A stretch of 45,669 bases of DNA from DSUN01 sp035527715. GTDB lineage: Bacteria > Planctomycetota > PUPC01 > DSUN01. This document shows, one piece after another, positions 23,647 to 32,494 of this stretch (within the stretch, counting starts at the first letter, position 1; every line of letters begins with the position of its first letter). Both the position numbers and the translations under genes were made by a program. Below the pieces are notes generated by a model. That model worked only from the letters and a program-made list of their open reading frames with translations, made no database searches and was not told the origin of the DNA. Location: assembly GCA_035527715.1 (NCBI GenBank), contig DATKZY010000077.1, forward strand, positions 1 through 45,669. The letters run 5' to 3'.

Positions 23647-26496
23647 GTGACAACGGTCGCACGACGCGCAGCAGCATACACGGTTGTGTTCGCACTCGCC
23701 GTCCAGGCGCTCGCCACGGGCGGCGATACGGTGCGGCTGCCGGCCACGGCCGATGCGTGGCTCTCCTGCTTCCCAGGCGAGGAGGACTACAGCGCGGGCC
23801 GGCATCCTTTTCTCAAGCTCAAGAGCATCCAGGAGTTGGCCGTCGTCCGCTTCGACGCCGCGCCCGCGGCGGGGCGCGAGGTGCTCGCTGCCCGCCTCTT
23901 CCTGCGGCGGGCCGGCAGCGACATGCTCCGCTACCTCCGCGTCTCCACGGTCAACGGCGACTGGGCGGAGGGCACGCGCCGCGAGCGCCTCGGCCCCGGC
24001 GACGGTGCGACGTGCAACCACGCCGACCGCGCGGCCCGCCGCCCCTGGGCCTGGCCCGGCTCGCAGGTCTGCGACGTCATCATGACCTCGGGCAACACCC
24101 TCGCCGCCTGGGCGGAGCGCGAGGAGCATGCCGACGGCTGGCTCAGCGTCGCGCTCGCGCCCGAGCTGGTCTACGCGCTGGCCACCGGCGACACCGACGG
24201 GCTCGCCGTCATGGATGGCGGCACCCCGGCCTTCCACAACAACATGGTCCACAGCGTCCAGTCGCCGGGCAGCGCACCCTACATCGAGGCCGAGCTTGGC
24301 AAGCGGCTCGACGCCGCTCCCGCCAGGCCGGCCGTCGCCGCCGAGCCGGCGGGGTCACATCTTCATTTGGCACATAGCCGCCATGTGCGAAATGAAGATG
24401 TGACCCCCGCGCACCTGGGCACGGGCGCCCTGCGCATCACCATCCAGCCGGCGAGCGGCACCTTCTGCTGGCGGCTGAAGCTCGACGGCCAGCCCGTGCC
24501 CCGATGGCAGGTGAAGCACCCTGCGCCGAACGCCCCGGTGACCTTCTGCCTCGACGGGCTGAAGCCTTTGGCACGGTGCGAGCTCGAGGTGGTCGCGGTG
24601 TCGCCCGGGGGCAGGGCCTCGGAGCCGACGAAGCTCGTGGCAACCGCCTCGCCCGCGCTGGGGGAGCCTCCGGCCCTCCGCGCCCTCGTGCCGCCCGCCG
24701 GCGGCGCCGAGCCGCCAGGCACCGGCCAGTTCCGCGTCTGGGCCTGCCCGCCCCTCATCAAGATCTGCCCACAGACCGGCAAAGCCCTGTGCGGCGACGA
24801 AGTCTCTTGCCGGGCGAACGCCGTGTGGGATGGCCGAGCCATCCGCCTCTTCGGCGCTCGCGGCGAAACCGTCTCGTGCCAGCTCGTCGTCGAGAATCTC
24901 ACGCGCGCGGAGCTGAGGAACCTCCGCGTCACCGTGGACCCCCCCGCCACAGGCGAGACGCCCGTGCCACCGGTCGAGTTGTTCAAGAACTGGTACGTCC
25001 GCAACAGGGACGGGCGCTGGCAGCCCGCGTACTGCGTCCCGCTCGCGGCGGGAACGCCCTTCGAGATCCCCGACCCGCTTCGCAAGCTCCCGAAGCAGTC
25101 GAACCAGGGCCTCACCCTCGACCTTCACATCCCGGGGAATGCCCGGCCGGGCCGCCACGGCGGCTCGGTCACGGTGGCCGCGGGCGAGGGGGCGGTGACG
25201 CTTCCCATCGAGCTCGAGGTAGCCGACTTCGCGCTGCCCGACACGCTGTGCTTCTGGCCGCAGCTCAACACCTACGACGCGCCGAGGGGCCTCCACGACT
25301 ACTACCGCCTCGCCCACGACCACCGCTGCGTGCTCTTCTACCGCCGCTGGCAGCCGGGGCTGCGTGGGGCGGGCAAGGACATCCAGGTGCTCTGGGACGA
25401 TTACGACCGCCAGGTCGGGCCGCTCCTCTCGGGCGAGGCATTCAAGGCCTGTCGCCGAGCGGGGGTGCCCATCGAGGCGCTCTCGCTGCCCTACTGCGAC
25501 TCCTGGCCCACACCCCTCACGAAGCAGACCTACAGCTACCAGGGCCACTGGCCCGGCAAGGGCGAGGACCCTCGCCACCTCCTCGCCCACTACCTCACCG
25601 CCCCAACCATCGCCGATGCCCTGAGCCGGGACTACCGCGACGCCTTCCGCGCCGTCCAGCGCCAGTTCATCGAGCACTTCCGCCAGAAGGGCTGGACGCA
25701 TACGGAGGTGCAGTGCCTCTTCGTCGGCAAGGCCACCCACCGCACCCAGTACGGCGTGAACATGTGGTGGACCACCGACGAGCCGTATCACTGGGACGAC
25801 TGGCAGGCCCTCCGCTACTTCTGCCGCCTGTGGACCGAGGGCCGGCGGCCGGGCGAAGAGAAGCAGTGGGTCGCCCGCGCCGACATCTCGCGTCCGCAGT
25901 GGCAGGGCCGCCTGCTCGACGGCGTCGTGGACACGGTGTACTTCGGCACCGGGGCATTCAGCTCCCCGGCGATGATTCGCCGCTGCGAGACACTGGCCCG
26001 CGAGGCCCCGCTCGACCTGCGCGTCTACGGCTCGGCGAATGCCGACACCGCCTCGAACCTCGGCTCCGTGGCCTGGATCGTCGCCGCCTGGCTCCACGGC
26101 GCCTCCGCTGCGCTCCCCTGGCAGGCGATGGGCAACGACAAGGCCCTCGACGTCGGCGACCAGGCGGTCGGCGGCAACGCGCTGCTGGCGCCGGGCGACC
26201 GCTTCGGGGTCGCGTGCGTGGCCGACCTGCGCCTCAAAGCCTTCCGCGAAGGCCAGCAGATCGCCGAATACTTGAACCTCGCGGGCAAACGCTGTAAGCT
26301 CAACCGCGAGCAGTTGCGGGCCATGGTCGCCCGAGCCGTCCCGATGCGGGCGCGCACCGCCTCGGGCGCCGGTGCGGACAACGCCGACGCCCTCGCGTTC
26401 ATCGGCCTCGATGCCTGGCGGCTCGCCGAGCTGCGCCGAGCCCTGGCCGAGCTGATCGCGAACACCCAGACCCCGGAGCGCGCGAATGCCCCATAG
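23647..26496 (+). CDS. DUF4091-like secreted glycoside-hydrolase-type protein with N-terminal CBM-like domain
   Basis: 949 residues from GTG with GAGGAGG ~9 nt upstream, 14 nt after the previous stop. The signal peptide is TVVFALAVQALA. Residues ~28-205 resemble the DNRLRE/CBM96-type domain (VRLPATADAWLSC, AAGREVLAARLFLRRAG, VNGDWAEGTR). A palindromic element encodes residues ~236-254. A fibronectin-like segment follows. Residues ~400-880 look like DUF4091-type glycoside hydrolases: Ig-like PIELEVADFALPDT, then a barrel with WWTTDEPYHWDDW containing a plausible catalytic Asp-Glu pair. A short repeat-like sequence (GETPVPP, ~24953-24976) also appears inside the gene. The last 11 nt overlap the next gene. 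The substrate is unknown. Confidence 0.72.
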   Translation: MTTVARRAAAYTVVFALAVQALATGGDTVRLPATADAWLSCFPGEEDYSAGRHPFLKLKSIQELAVVRFDAAPAAGREVLAARLFLRRAGSDMLRYLRVSTVNGDWAEGTRRERLGPGDGATCNHADRAARRPWAWPGSQVCDVIMTSGNTLAAWAEREEHADGWLSVALAPELVYALATGDTDGLAVMDGGTPAFHNNMVHSVQSPGSAPYIEAELGKRLDAAPARPAVAAEPAGSHLHLAHSRHVRNEDVTPAHLGTGALRITIQPASGTFCWRLKLDGQPVPRWQVKHPAPNAPVTFCLDGLKPLARCELEVVAVSPGGRASEPTKLVATASPALGEPPALRALVPPAGGAEPPGTGQFRVWACPPLIKICPQTGKALCGDEVSCRANAVWDGRAIRLFGARGETVSCQLVVENLTRAELRNLRVTVDPPATGETPVPPVELFKNWYVRNRDGRWQPAYCVPLAAGTPFEIPDPLRKLPKQSNQGLTLDLHIPGNARPGRHGGSVTVAAGEGAVTLPIELEVADFALPDTLCFWPQLNTYDAPRGLHDYYRLAHDHRCVLFYRRWQPGLRGAGKDIQVLWDDYDRQVGPLLSGEAFKACRRAGVPIEALSLPYCDSWPTPLTKQTYSYQGHWPGKGEDPRHLLAHYLTAPTIADALSRDYRDAFRAVQRQFIEHFRQKGWTHTEVQCLFVGKATHRTQYGVNMWWTTDEPYHWDDWQALRYFCRLWTEGRRPGEEKQWVARADISRPQWQGRLLDGVVDTVYFGTGAFSSPAMIRRCETLAREAPLDLRVYGSANADTASNLGSVAWIVAAWLHGASAALPWQAMGNDKALDVGDQAVGGNALLAPGDRFGVACVADLRLKAFREGQQIAEYLNLAGKRCKLNREQLRAMVARAVPMRARTASGAGADNADALAFIGLDAWRLAELRRALAELIANTQTPERANAP
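24351..24407. repeat. 57-bp palindromic element inserted in-frame in a coding sequence
   Basis: Arms 24351-24375 and 24383-24407 are reverse complements over 25 bp with one mismatch (G24369/G24389), around a 7-nt loop. The length is 19 codons, so the reading frame is kept. The AT-richer arm (GGGGTCACATCTTCATTT) differs sharply from the host gene's composition. It sits between two predicted domains, as expected for a tolerated insertion. Confidence 0.85.
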
Positions 26497-29242
26497 GAGA
26501 CCCTGCCCCGCGGCAGCGCTGTTCTGGCCCCTCCTCGCCACGCTTGTCCTCCCCGCGGCGACCCGCGGCGGCGAGGCCACGATCCTCGACGGCCGCACGC
26601 CGTGGCGGGCCCTCTACTCGTGGAACGCGCCGCTGATCGAGACAAAGCAGGGCACCCAGGAGCGGCGGCTCACGGGGAGAAACGTCAAGTCGCCCGACCT
26701 GCCGGATTTCCGCTTCCTCACGCTGTATCCCCCGGAGGGATGGGCGGCGCCCGACTTCGACGACTCGGGCTGGGCGCGGCGCCACTTCGTGGTCAAATGG
26801 GAAAGCGGCGAATGGGACTACCGGGCGCGCGGCGGCGCCGGCTCGCCCTATCTGCGACAGCTCAGCCTCCGCGGCAAGTTCACCGTCGCCGACCCTTCGG
26901 CCTTGCTCAGGGCAGGCCCAGCGAAGGCAGGGCCGCTCTCCCTCACCGTGGTGTTCCGCGGCGGGGCCGTCGTGTATCTCAACGGCAAGGAGCTGGCTCG
27001 CGCCCATCTGCCGCCAGGGAAGGTCGAGCCCGGCTGCCCCGCCGAAATGTACCCGCCGAAGGCGTATCTGAAGGACACTGGCAAACCCTGGCACTGGTGG
27101 AACGACCGCGAGGCGATCGCCAAGGAGGCGTACCCGCTGCGGGCGCGGCGGCTCGATGGCCTCGCCGTTCCCGCTGGCCTGCTGCGGAAGGGCACGAACG
27201 TGCTGGCCCTGGAGATTCACGCCGCGCCTTACCCCGAGGCGTTCGCTGCGGCGCACCCCGAGTGGGCGACCTGCGGCCTCGTCGAGCTGCGCCTCCAGGC
27301 CGAGAGGCCCGAGGGCCTCGAGCCAAACGTCGCACGGCCCGCAGGACTCCGCGTCTGGAACACCGGCGTGGCGGAGGAGGTGCACGACGTGTCGTGGGGC
27401 GACCCGCACGAGCCGCTCCGGCCAGTCGCCATCGTGGTGCCGCGGAACGGCTGCGGCTCGGGCCGCGTCGTCGTGGGCAGCGACAAGCCGCTGAAGGGCC
27501 TGCGTGCGACCCTCGGTGGATTCGTCGGCCCGGCCGGTGCGAAGCTGCCCGCCGAGGCCGTGCAGGTCTGGTACGGCCGCTTCGACGCCCCGCGGGCCTC
27601 GCGGTGGGGGGGAATCTACGACTGGGGCGCCCTCCAGTGGGGCCTGCTCCAACGCCTCCGCGACGACGCCCTGGTCGAGACCCCGCCCGACGAGGTGCCG
27701 CTCGCCGTCAAGCCCACCCCCATGGGCCCGCCCCACGGCCCGCCGACCGCGGGCGACGTGGCCCCCGGCGCGCTCCAGCCCGTGTGGGTCGTCGCCGAAG
27801 TCCCCAGGGATGCCGCGCCCGGCGACTACCGCGGCACCCTCACGATCGCCGTGGAGGGCCACCAGCCCGTCGAGGTGCCCGTCGAGCTGAAGGTCGTCGC
27901 CTGGACGCTTCCCGACCCCGCCGACTATGCGTGCTGGATCGCGATGATCGAGTCGCCGGAGGCGGCCGCCCTGCACTACGGCGTCCCGCTCTGGTCGCCC
28001 GAGCACTGCAAGCTGGTGGCGAGGAGCCTCGAGTGGGTGGGCAAGCTCGGCCCCAAGGTGCTCTACCTCCCGCTGGGCGCCGAGAGCCAGTACGGCAACG
28101 CGCAGTCGCTCGTCCTCTGGGTGAAGGGCGCCGACGGAGGGCTCCGCCCCGACTTCCGCAACGTGGAGACCTATCTCGACCTGGCTGTAGGCGGGACGTC
28201 CCCGTCCCGCGTATCGCGGCGTGGGGACACGCCGCCTGCAATGGGCAAGCCGCGCTTCGTCGTGGCCGGGGTGTGGGACTCGTGCATGCACGTCAGCGTG
28301 CCCGCGCACCTGCGGCGGCCGTTCCCGCGCATCTCGGTGCTCGAGCCCGCGACGGGCAAGGTGGCCAACGCCGACGGCCCGAAGCACGGCACGCCCGAGG
28401 CCGCGGCCTTCTGGAAGCCCGTGCTCGACGGGCTGCGCGAGCGCCTGGCAAAGCGTGGCCTGGGCGACGCGCTGCTCCTCGGCTACTGCGCCGACCGGCA
28501 GCCCGACAAGGCCACCGTGGGCGTCTTCCACGAGATCGCGCCCGACGTCGGCTGGCAGGCCAACCGCCACCCCCCGCTGCGCAACGACACGCTGGCCTAC
28601 GAAGGCGGCACCGTGCCCATCCGCTTCCAGGCCAACGTGTGGGGCGGGTGGGACAACTGGGACCCCGCCACCCGCCGCGTGCACGGCTGGAAGTTCCCCG
28701 CCGCCCCCAGCCTGCGGACGTGGCTCGACCGCGGCCTGTTCGACGCCTGCCCCGTCGCCCAGTTCCGCACCGCGCCCGAGCAGGCGCTGCTCGCCGACCG
28801 CCGCGGCCTGGGGCAGATCGGCGCCGACTTCTGGCCCGTCAAGGGCCCCGACGGCAAGCCGGCCCACACCATGTACGGCCGCTTCCCGTCCACCAGCGAG
28901 GGCAACCTGGGCATCTACTCGGGCCAGCTCCTCTACCCCGGCCCCGACGGCCCCGCGCCCACCGCTCGATACCAGGTGCTGCGCGAGAACGTCCAGGAGT
29001 GCGAGGCCCGCATCTTCCTCGAGGGCGGCCACGCACGGCCGCCACTGCCCGCCGATCTGGAGGGGCGAGTCCAGGACATCCTGGACGAGCGCACCCGCTG
29101 GCACCGGCTGATGCTCCACGATCTGTCGCCCGAGACCTACATCTCCTGGCCCGCCTCGGGCTGGGAGGGCCGGCGCCTGGCCCTCTTCGAGGCCGCAGCC
29201 GAGGCCGAGCGCGCCAGGGCCGTCCAGGGGCAAGCCCAATGA
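26486..29242 (+). CDS. DUF4091-like secreted glycoside-hydrolase-type protein
   Basis: 918 residues. The ATG at 26486 overlaps the upstream gene by 11 nt and has GGAG 5 nt before it. The signal peptide includes FWPLLATLVLPAAT. The N-terminal ~260 residues form a galactose-binding-like/GH2-type jelly roll (WAAPDFDDSGWARRHFVV, VYLNGKELARAHLP, RKGTNVLALEIH). Residues ~340-470 are an Ig-like segment leading to VELKVVAWTLPDPADY, the typical entry to a DUF4091-type barrel. Residues ~567-585 are encoded by a palindromic repeat element. A shorter hairpin-like stretch (26893-26927) also encodes an Ala/Gly/Pro-rich segment here. Catalytic residues are not assignable with confidence. It overlaps the next gene by 4 nt (ATGA). 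Confidence 0.68.
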   Translation: MPHRRPCPAAALFWPLLATLVLPAATRGGEATILDGRTPWRALYSWNAPLIETKQGTQERRLTGRNVKSPDLPDFRFLTLYPPEGWAAPDFDDSGWARRHFVVKWESGEWDYRARGGAGSPYLRQLSLRGKFTVADPSALLRAGPAKAGPLSLTVVFRGGAVVYLNGKELARAHLPPGKVEPGCPAEMYPPKAYLKDTGKPWHWWNDREAIAKEAYPLRARRLDGLAVPAGLLRKGTNVLALEIHAAPYPEAFAAAHPEWATCGLVELRLQAERPEGLEPNVARPAGLRVWNTGVAEEVHDVSWGDPHEPLRPVAIVVPRNGCGSGRVVVGSDKPLKGLRATLGGFVGPAGAKLPAEAVQVWYGRFDAPRASRWGGIYDWGALQWGLLQRLRDDALVETPPDEVPLAVKPTPMGPPHGPPTAGDVAPGALQPVWVVAEVPRDAAPGDYRGTLTIAVEGHQPVEVPVELKVVAWTLPDPADYACWIAMIESPEAAALHYGVPLWSPEHCKLVARSLEWVGKLGPKVLYLPLGAESQYGNAQSLVLWVKGADGGLRPDFRNVETYLDLAVGGTSPSRVSRRGDTPPAMGKPRFVVAGVWDSCMHVSVPAHLRRPFPRISVLEPATGKVANADGPKHGTPEAAAFWKPVLDGLRERLAKRGLGDALLLGYCADRQPDKATVGVFHEIAPDVGWQANRHPPLRNDTLAYEGGTVPIRFQANVWGGWDNWDPATRRVHGWKFPAAPSLRTWLDRGLFDACPVAQFRTAPEQALLADRRGLGQIGADFWPVKGPDGKPAHTMYGRFPSTSEGNLGIYSGQLLYPGPDGPAPTARYQVLRENVQECEARIFLEGGHARPPLPADLEGRVQDILDERTRWHRLMLHDLSPETYISWPASGWEGRRLALFEAAAEAERARAVQGQAQ
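28186..28240. repeat. 55-nt palindromic element within a coding sequence
   Basis: Arms 28186-28211 and 28215-28240 pair across 26 positions with four mismatches and three G-T wobbles around the loop TAT. It encodes GGTSPSRVSRRGDTPPA, a Ser/Arg/Pro stretch unlike the surrounding folded sequence. The frame is open through it. Confidence 0.7.
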
Positions 29243-32200
29243 AGCCGTTCCTCTGCCTTCTTGTCGTCGCCACCCACGCCGCGGCCGGGGCGGCCCTGCC
29301 CACCGAGGGCCGGAGCGACGAGTGGCTCAAGGCCACCGCAAAGGGCCGCGAGATGCTGGCGAAGCTTGACCCGAGCACGCCGCTTGCCCGGCAGCACGCG
29401 GCACGCCTCCAGGACGCGCTGGAGCTCGTCGGCCGCACGGAGAGCTTCGACTGGAAGAAGCAGACGGCTCTCGACCTGCTGGAGAACCTCCTCGCCGATC
29501 TCCTCGCAGGCGTCGAGCCGACGAAGCGCTACGCGGGCAAGCAGCTCGGCTTCCCCTACTGGTCCGAACGCCTCCGCCGCGTCGAGGCCATCTGGCTCCA
29601 CGTGCCGCCCGCCTACGAGCCCTCCAAGAGCTATCAGCTCTTCGTCTACTACAAGTGCGGCGGCGGCATCCACTTGAAGGACGGCAAGGCCGCGGGCGGC
29701 TATCGCCCCACGGCCGAGGTGGCGAACCAGACCGATACCTTCCACGCCTGGAGCAGCCTGAACATCCAGATCAAGGGGCGGATGGGCGGCGACTACGAGC
29801 TGCGCGAGGCCCTCCCCGCGCTCGCGCGGTTCTTCTCGGTGGACCTCGACCGCGTTTTCCTGACCGGCTGGTCGGACGGCGGCTTCACCGCCCTGTGGAT
29901 CGCGTCGCGCTTTCCCGACCTCGTGGCCGGCATCGCCCCGACGTGCGCGAACTGGCAGTACAGCAACGTGTGCGACGTGGGGCTGTGCAACGTGCCCCTG
30001 CTCGCCGTGGACGGCTGGTCCGACGGCGGCTACAACAGCCTCCAGTTCGCCCGCTGGCACACGCTGCGCACGATGGGCGCCGACGCCGCCGGCCTGTGGG
30101 GCCACCACGGCCACGCCTACCAGCCCTTCGAGGACGTCGAGGAGTTCACCCGCATCCTCGACTGGGCGAAGTCCAAGCGGCGCAACCCCTGGCCGAAGCG
30201 GGTCCGATACGCCACCTGGAACCTCACCTGGCACCGCTCCTTCTGGCTCGCCATCCAGCGAACCGTCGAGCCGTGCCTGGCCGCCTGGATTGACGCCGAG
30301 GCCCGCGACGGCAATCGCATCGAGGTCAAAGCATCGAACGTCGCCGCCTACACGCTCTCGCTCGGCGACAAGCTGGTGGACCCCGCGAAGCCCGTCACGG
30401 TCGTCACCAACGGCCAGCCGTGCTATGCCGGGCCGTTCCGGGACGAGTTGGCGGTCGAGCTCGCCCCGGCGCCGGGCAAGCTCGTCAAGTGCGCCGACAT
30501 GCCCGACGGCATAACGGCCCAGATCAACCGAAGCTGCTACGGCCCCAAGAACTTCCTGAAGGTCGCCGGGCGCGAGTGGCTCTGGGTGAAGCCGACGGGC
30601 GGCGACCCGAAGCTCCTCGGGAAGTGGACGGGCGAGTGGGCCAAGGCCGACACCGAGGTCACCGAGGCCGACTTGGCGAGGTACAACCTGCTCGTCTACG
30701 GCGGCCCGGACGTGAACCGCCTCGCGGCCCGCATCGCCGCCGGCCTGCCCGTGAAGTTCGGCCAGGGCCGCTTCACCATCGGCAGCCGCGTCTACGACCT
30801 GCCCTCCCACTGCGTGAAGCTCATCCACCCCAACCCGCTCCATCCGACGAAATATGTCATCCTCTATGCCTTCAACGATGCGGCCACCTTCGCGGCGCAC
30901 GACTACTTCGGCACCCGCGAGGAAAGCTCGTGGAAGCTCCGCAGCGGCGACTGCGTGGTGATGGGCATCCCCGGGCACAAGCGGGCCTGGGGCGTGGAGG
31001 CCCGCGAGGCCGAGTTCGACAGCCGCCACATCATCTTCGACGCCGCCTGGCGGGCGCCCGACGAGACGCCCCTCGGCCAGCTCGCCCAGCCCTTCGGCTA
31101 CACCCAGCTCCTCCGCCTGCGCGCCGACGCCATCCGCGAGGCCGCCGGCGCCGACGTCGGCCTCATCGCCGACCACACGCCAGGCTGGAACCACTGGCGC
31201 TCGAGCCTCCCCGCGGGACCGGTCACCCTGCACGACATCGCCACCGTGGACATGCTGCCCGAGTTCGTCGTCCTGTGCGACGTGGCGGGCAGCGCGCTCA
31301 CCGGCCTGCTCAAGGACGCCGCGGCCACCACCGTCCTCGCGGAGCCGGACTCCGCGAAGACCTATCGCGTGGCGATGGGGCACTACGGCCGGCCCGCCTA
31401 CGGCGCCGAGCCGAGCAAGATGCCCAAGCTCCACTACTTCGAGACCCCCGAGCAGTTCCTCGCCGGCGGCCACACGTCGTTCCCCGTCCGCAACATGCAC
31501 GCCGTGCCGATGGACGTGACGGAAGCAGTCGCCGCCTACATCCGCAAGCGCGGCAAGGTCGCCCCGCGCCCGACCTGTTTCTCCCTCGCCGACTACGTGC
31601 AGAACCCGCAGACCGAGGAGTTCGGCGCACTCGACTGGCTTCACCTGGGAGCGAACGTGGCGTGGAAGGCATCGAGCAGCGCGGGCGGCGCGCCCCAGAG
31701 GAGCCGCTACACCCTCAACATCGGGCTGCGCGCAGCGTCGGACCCGGAGCTTGCCCCGCCGCGGCCGAACTCCAAGACCTTCCTCGAGCTCGACCTCGGC
31801 GGAGCGACGAACGCCGACTTCGCAGGGATGGGCAAGAAGCTGCCCGTGGCCGTCGTGGCCGCCGCGCGGCCCTTCGCCATCGCCGCCGACGAAGGCGGCA
31901 CCTCCTTCCGCCTCGCCGCGCAGGGAGCGAAGGACATCGTCGCCACGGGCATCCTCGTGGACCTGTGCCTCACCAACAAGGGGGCAACCGGCGTCGCCGG
32001 CGTCGCCGTCCTGGCGCCGTCGGCCATGCGGCGCATCGAGGGCGGCACCTGGCCCGACAAGAGCCTGCGGCAGCCCCTCGCGACATCCTACGTCGGCTAC
32101 TACCAGGCCCTCGGCGAGGGACGGGGGAAGCCCCCCGTCCACCAGGACGCCGCATTGCTCCTCTTCGGGCGCGCGGGCCGCAAGGTCGAGCCCCTGGTCG

Positions 32201-32406
32201 CGCCGAGTGCGGGCTACAACTTCGGCCTCGTCGGCATCTCCTGCCCCATCGTGGTCGAGGCGGGCCAGTCGCTATCGGTGCCTCTCCTGTTCGTCGCGGC
32301 CGACACGCCCGACAAGGCCCCCGCCCCCAACCTCGCGGCCGCCCTCGACGCCGTGCGCGACGCCTTGCTGGCGAAGCTCTCGCACCCGCGCTCTGCGTTG
32401 CAGTGA
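29239..32406 (+). CDS. Secreted alpha/beta-hydrolase fused to a 5'-nucleotidase C-terminal-like domain
   Basis: 1055 residues; start ATGA overlaps the previous stop. The signal peptide is MKPFLCLLVVATHAAAGA. Residues ~110-300 resemble an esterase/PHB-depolymerase-type alpha/beta-hydrolase: VYYKCGGGIH (oxyanion strand) and FLTGWSDGGFTALWIA with nucleophile Ser212. WGHHGHAYQPF contains a likely catalytic His. Residues ~620-740 resemble the 5_nucleotid_C domain (GADVGLIADHTPGW, LPAGPVTLHDIATVDMLPEF, ALTGLLKDA), but no 5'-nucleotidase metallophosphatase domain precedes it. The C-terminal ~300 residues are beta-rich and unrecognised. It is last in the plus-strand operon and would act outside the cytoplasm, perhaps as a carbohydrate esterase. 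Confidence 0.68.
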   Translation: MKPFLCLLVVATHAAAGAALPTEGRSDEWLKATAKGREMLAKLDPSTPLARQHAARLQDALELVGRTESFDWKKQTALDLLENLLADLLAGVEPTKRYAGKQLGFPYWSERLRRVEAIWLHVPPAYEPSKSYQLFVYYKCGGGIHLKDGKAAGGYRPTAEVANQTDTFHAWSSLNIQIKGRMGGDYELREALPALARFFSVDLDRVFLTGWSDGGFTALWIASRFPDLVAGIAPTCANWQYSNVCDVGLCNVPLLAVDGWSDGGYNSLQFARWHTLRTMGADAAGLWGHHGHAYQPFEDVEEFTRILDWAKSKRRNPWPKRVRYATWNLTWHRSFWLAIQRTVEPCLAAWIDAEARDGNRIEVKASNVAAYTLSLGDKLVDPAKPVTVVTNGQPCYAGPFRDELAVELAPAPGKLVKCADMPDGITAQINRSCYGPKNFLKVAGREWLWVKPTGGDPKLLGKWTGEWAKADTEVTEADLARYNLLVYGGPDVNRLAARIAAGLPVKFGQGRFTIGSRVYDLPSHCVKLIHPNPLHPTKYVILYAFNDAATFAAHDYFGTREESSWKLRSGDCVVMGIPGHKRAWGVEAREAEFDSRHIIFDAAWRAPDETPLGQLAQPFGYTQLLRLRADAIREAAGADVGLIADHTPGWNHWRSSLPAGPVTLHDIATVDMLPEFVVLCDVAGSALTGLLKDAAATTVLAEPDSAKTYRVAMGHYGRPAYGAEPSKMPKLHYFETPEQFLAGGHTSFPVRNMHAVPMDVTEAVAAYIRKRGKVAPRPTCFSLADYVQNPQTEEFGALDWLHLGANVAWKASSSAGGAPQRSRYTLNIGLRAASDPELAPPRPNSKTFLELDLGGATNADFAGMGKKLPVAVVAAARPFAIAADEGGTSFRLAAQGAKDIVATGILVDLCLTNKGATGVAGVAVLAPSAMRRIEGGTWPDKSLRQPLATSYVGYYQALGEGRGKPPVHQDAALLLFGRAGRKVEPLVAPSAGYNFGLVGISCPIVVEAGQSLSVPLLFVAADTPDKAPAPNLAAALDAVRDALLAKLSHPRSALQ

Positions 32407-32419
32407 GTTCGTGACATGG

Positions 32420-32450
32420 CGAGGGGCAGGTCTGGGAGACCCGCCCCTCG
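32420..32450. terminator. Bidirectional terminator-like hairpin between convergent operons
   Basis: CGAGGGGC pairs with GCCCCTCG and, inside one mismatch, GGTCT pairs with AGACC around a GGG loop. It sits 14 nt after the stop at 32406 and 45 nt after the minus-strand stop at 32495. It has no T-tract, so factor-assisted or purely stem-based termination is inferred. Confidence 0.65.
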
Positions 32451-32494
32451 GCCGTCCGGCCCGGAAGACCTGAATGGGCCATTTCGCAGGCGGT

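Noticed and set aside
26602..29238. N-terminal extension of the esterase gene by ~880 codons
   Set aside because: It overlaps the DUF4091-like gene in another frame and has Arg-rich, domain-free sequence. The ATG at 29239 gives a proper signal peptide and an ATGA overlap.
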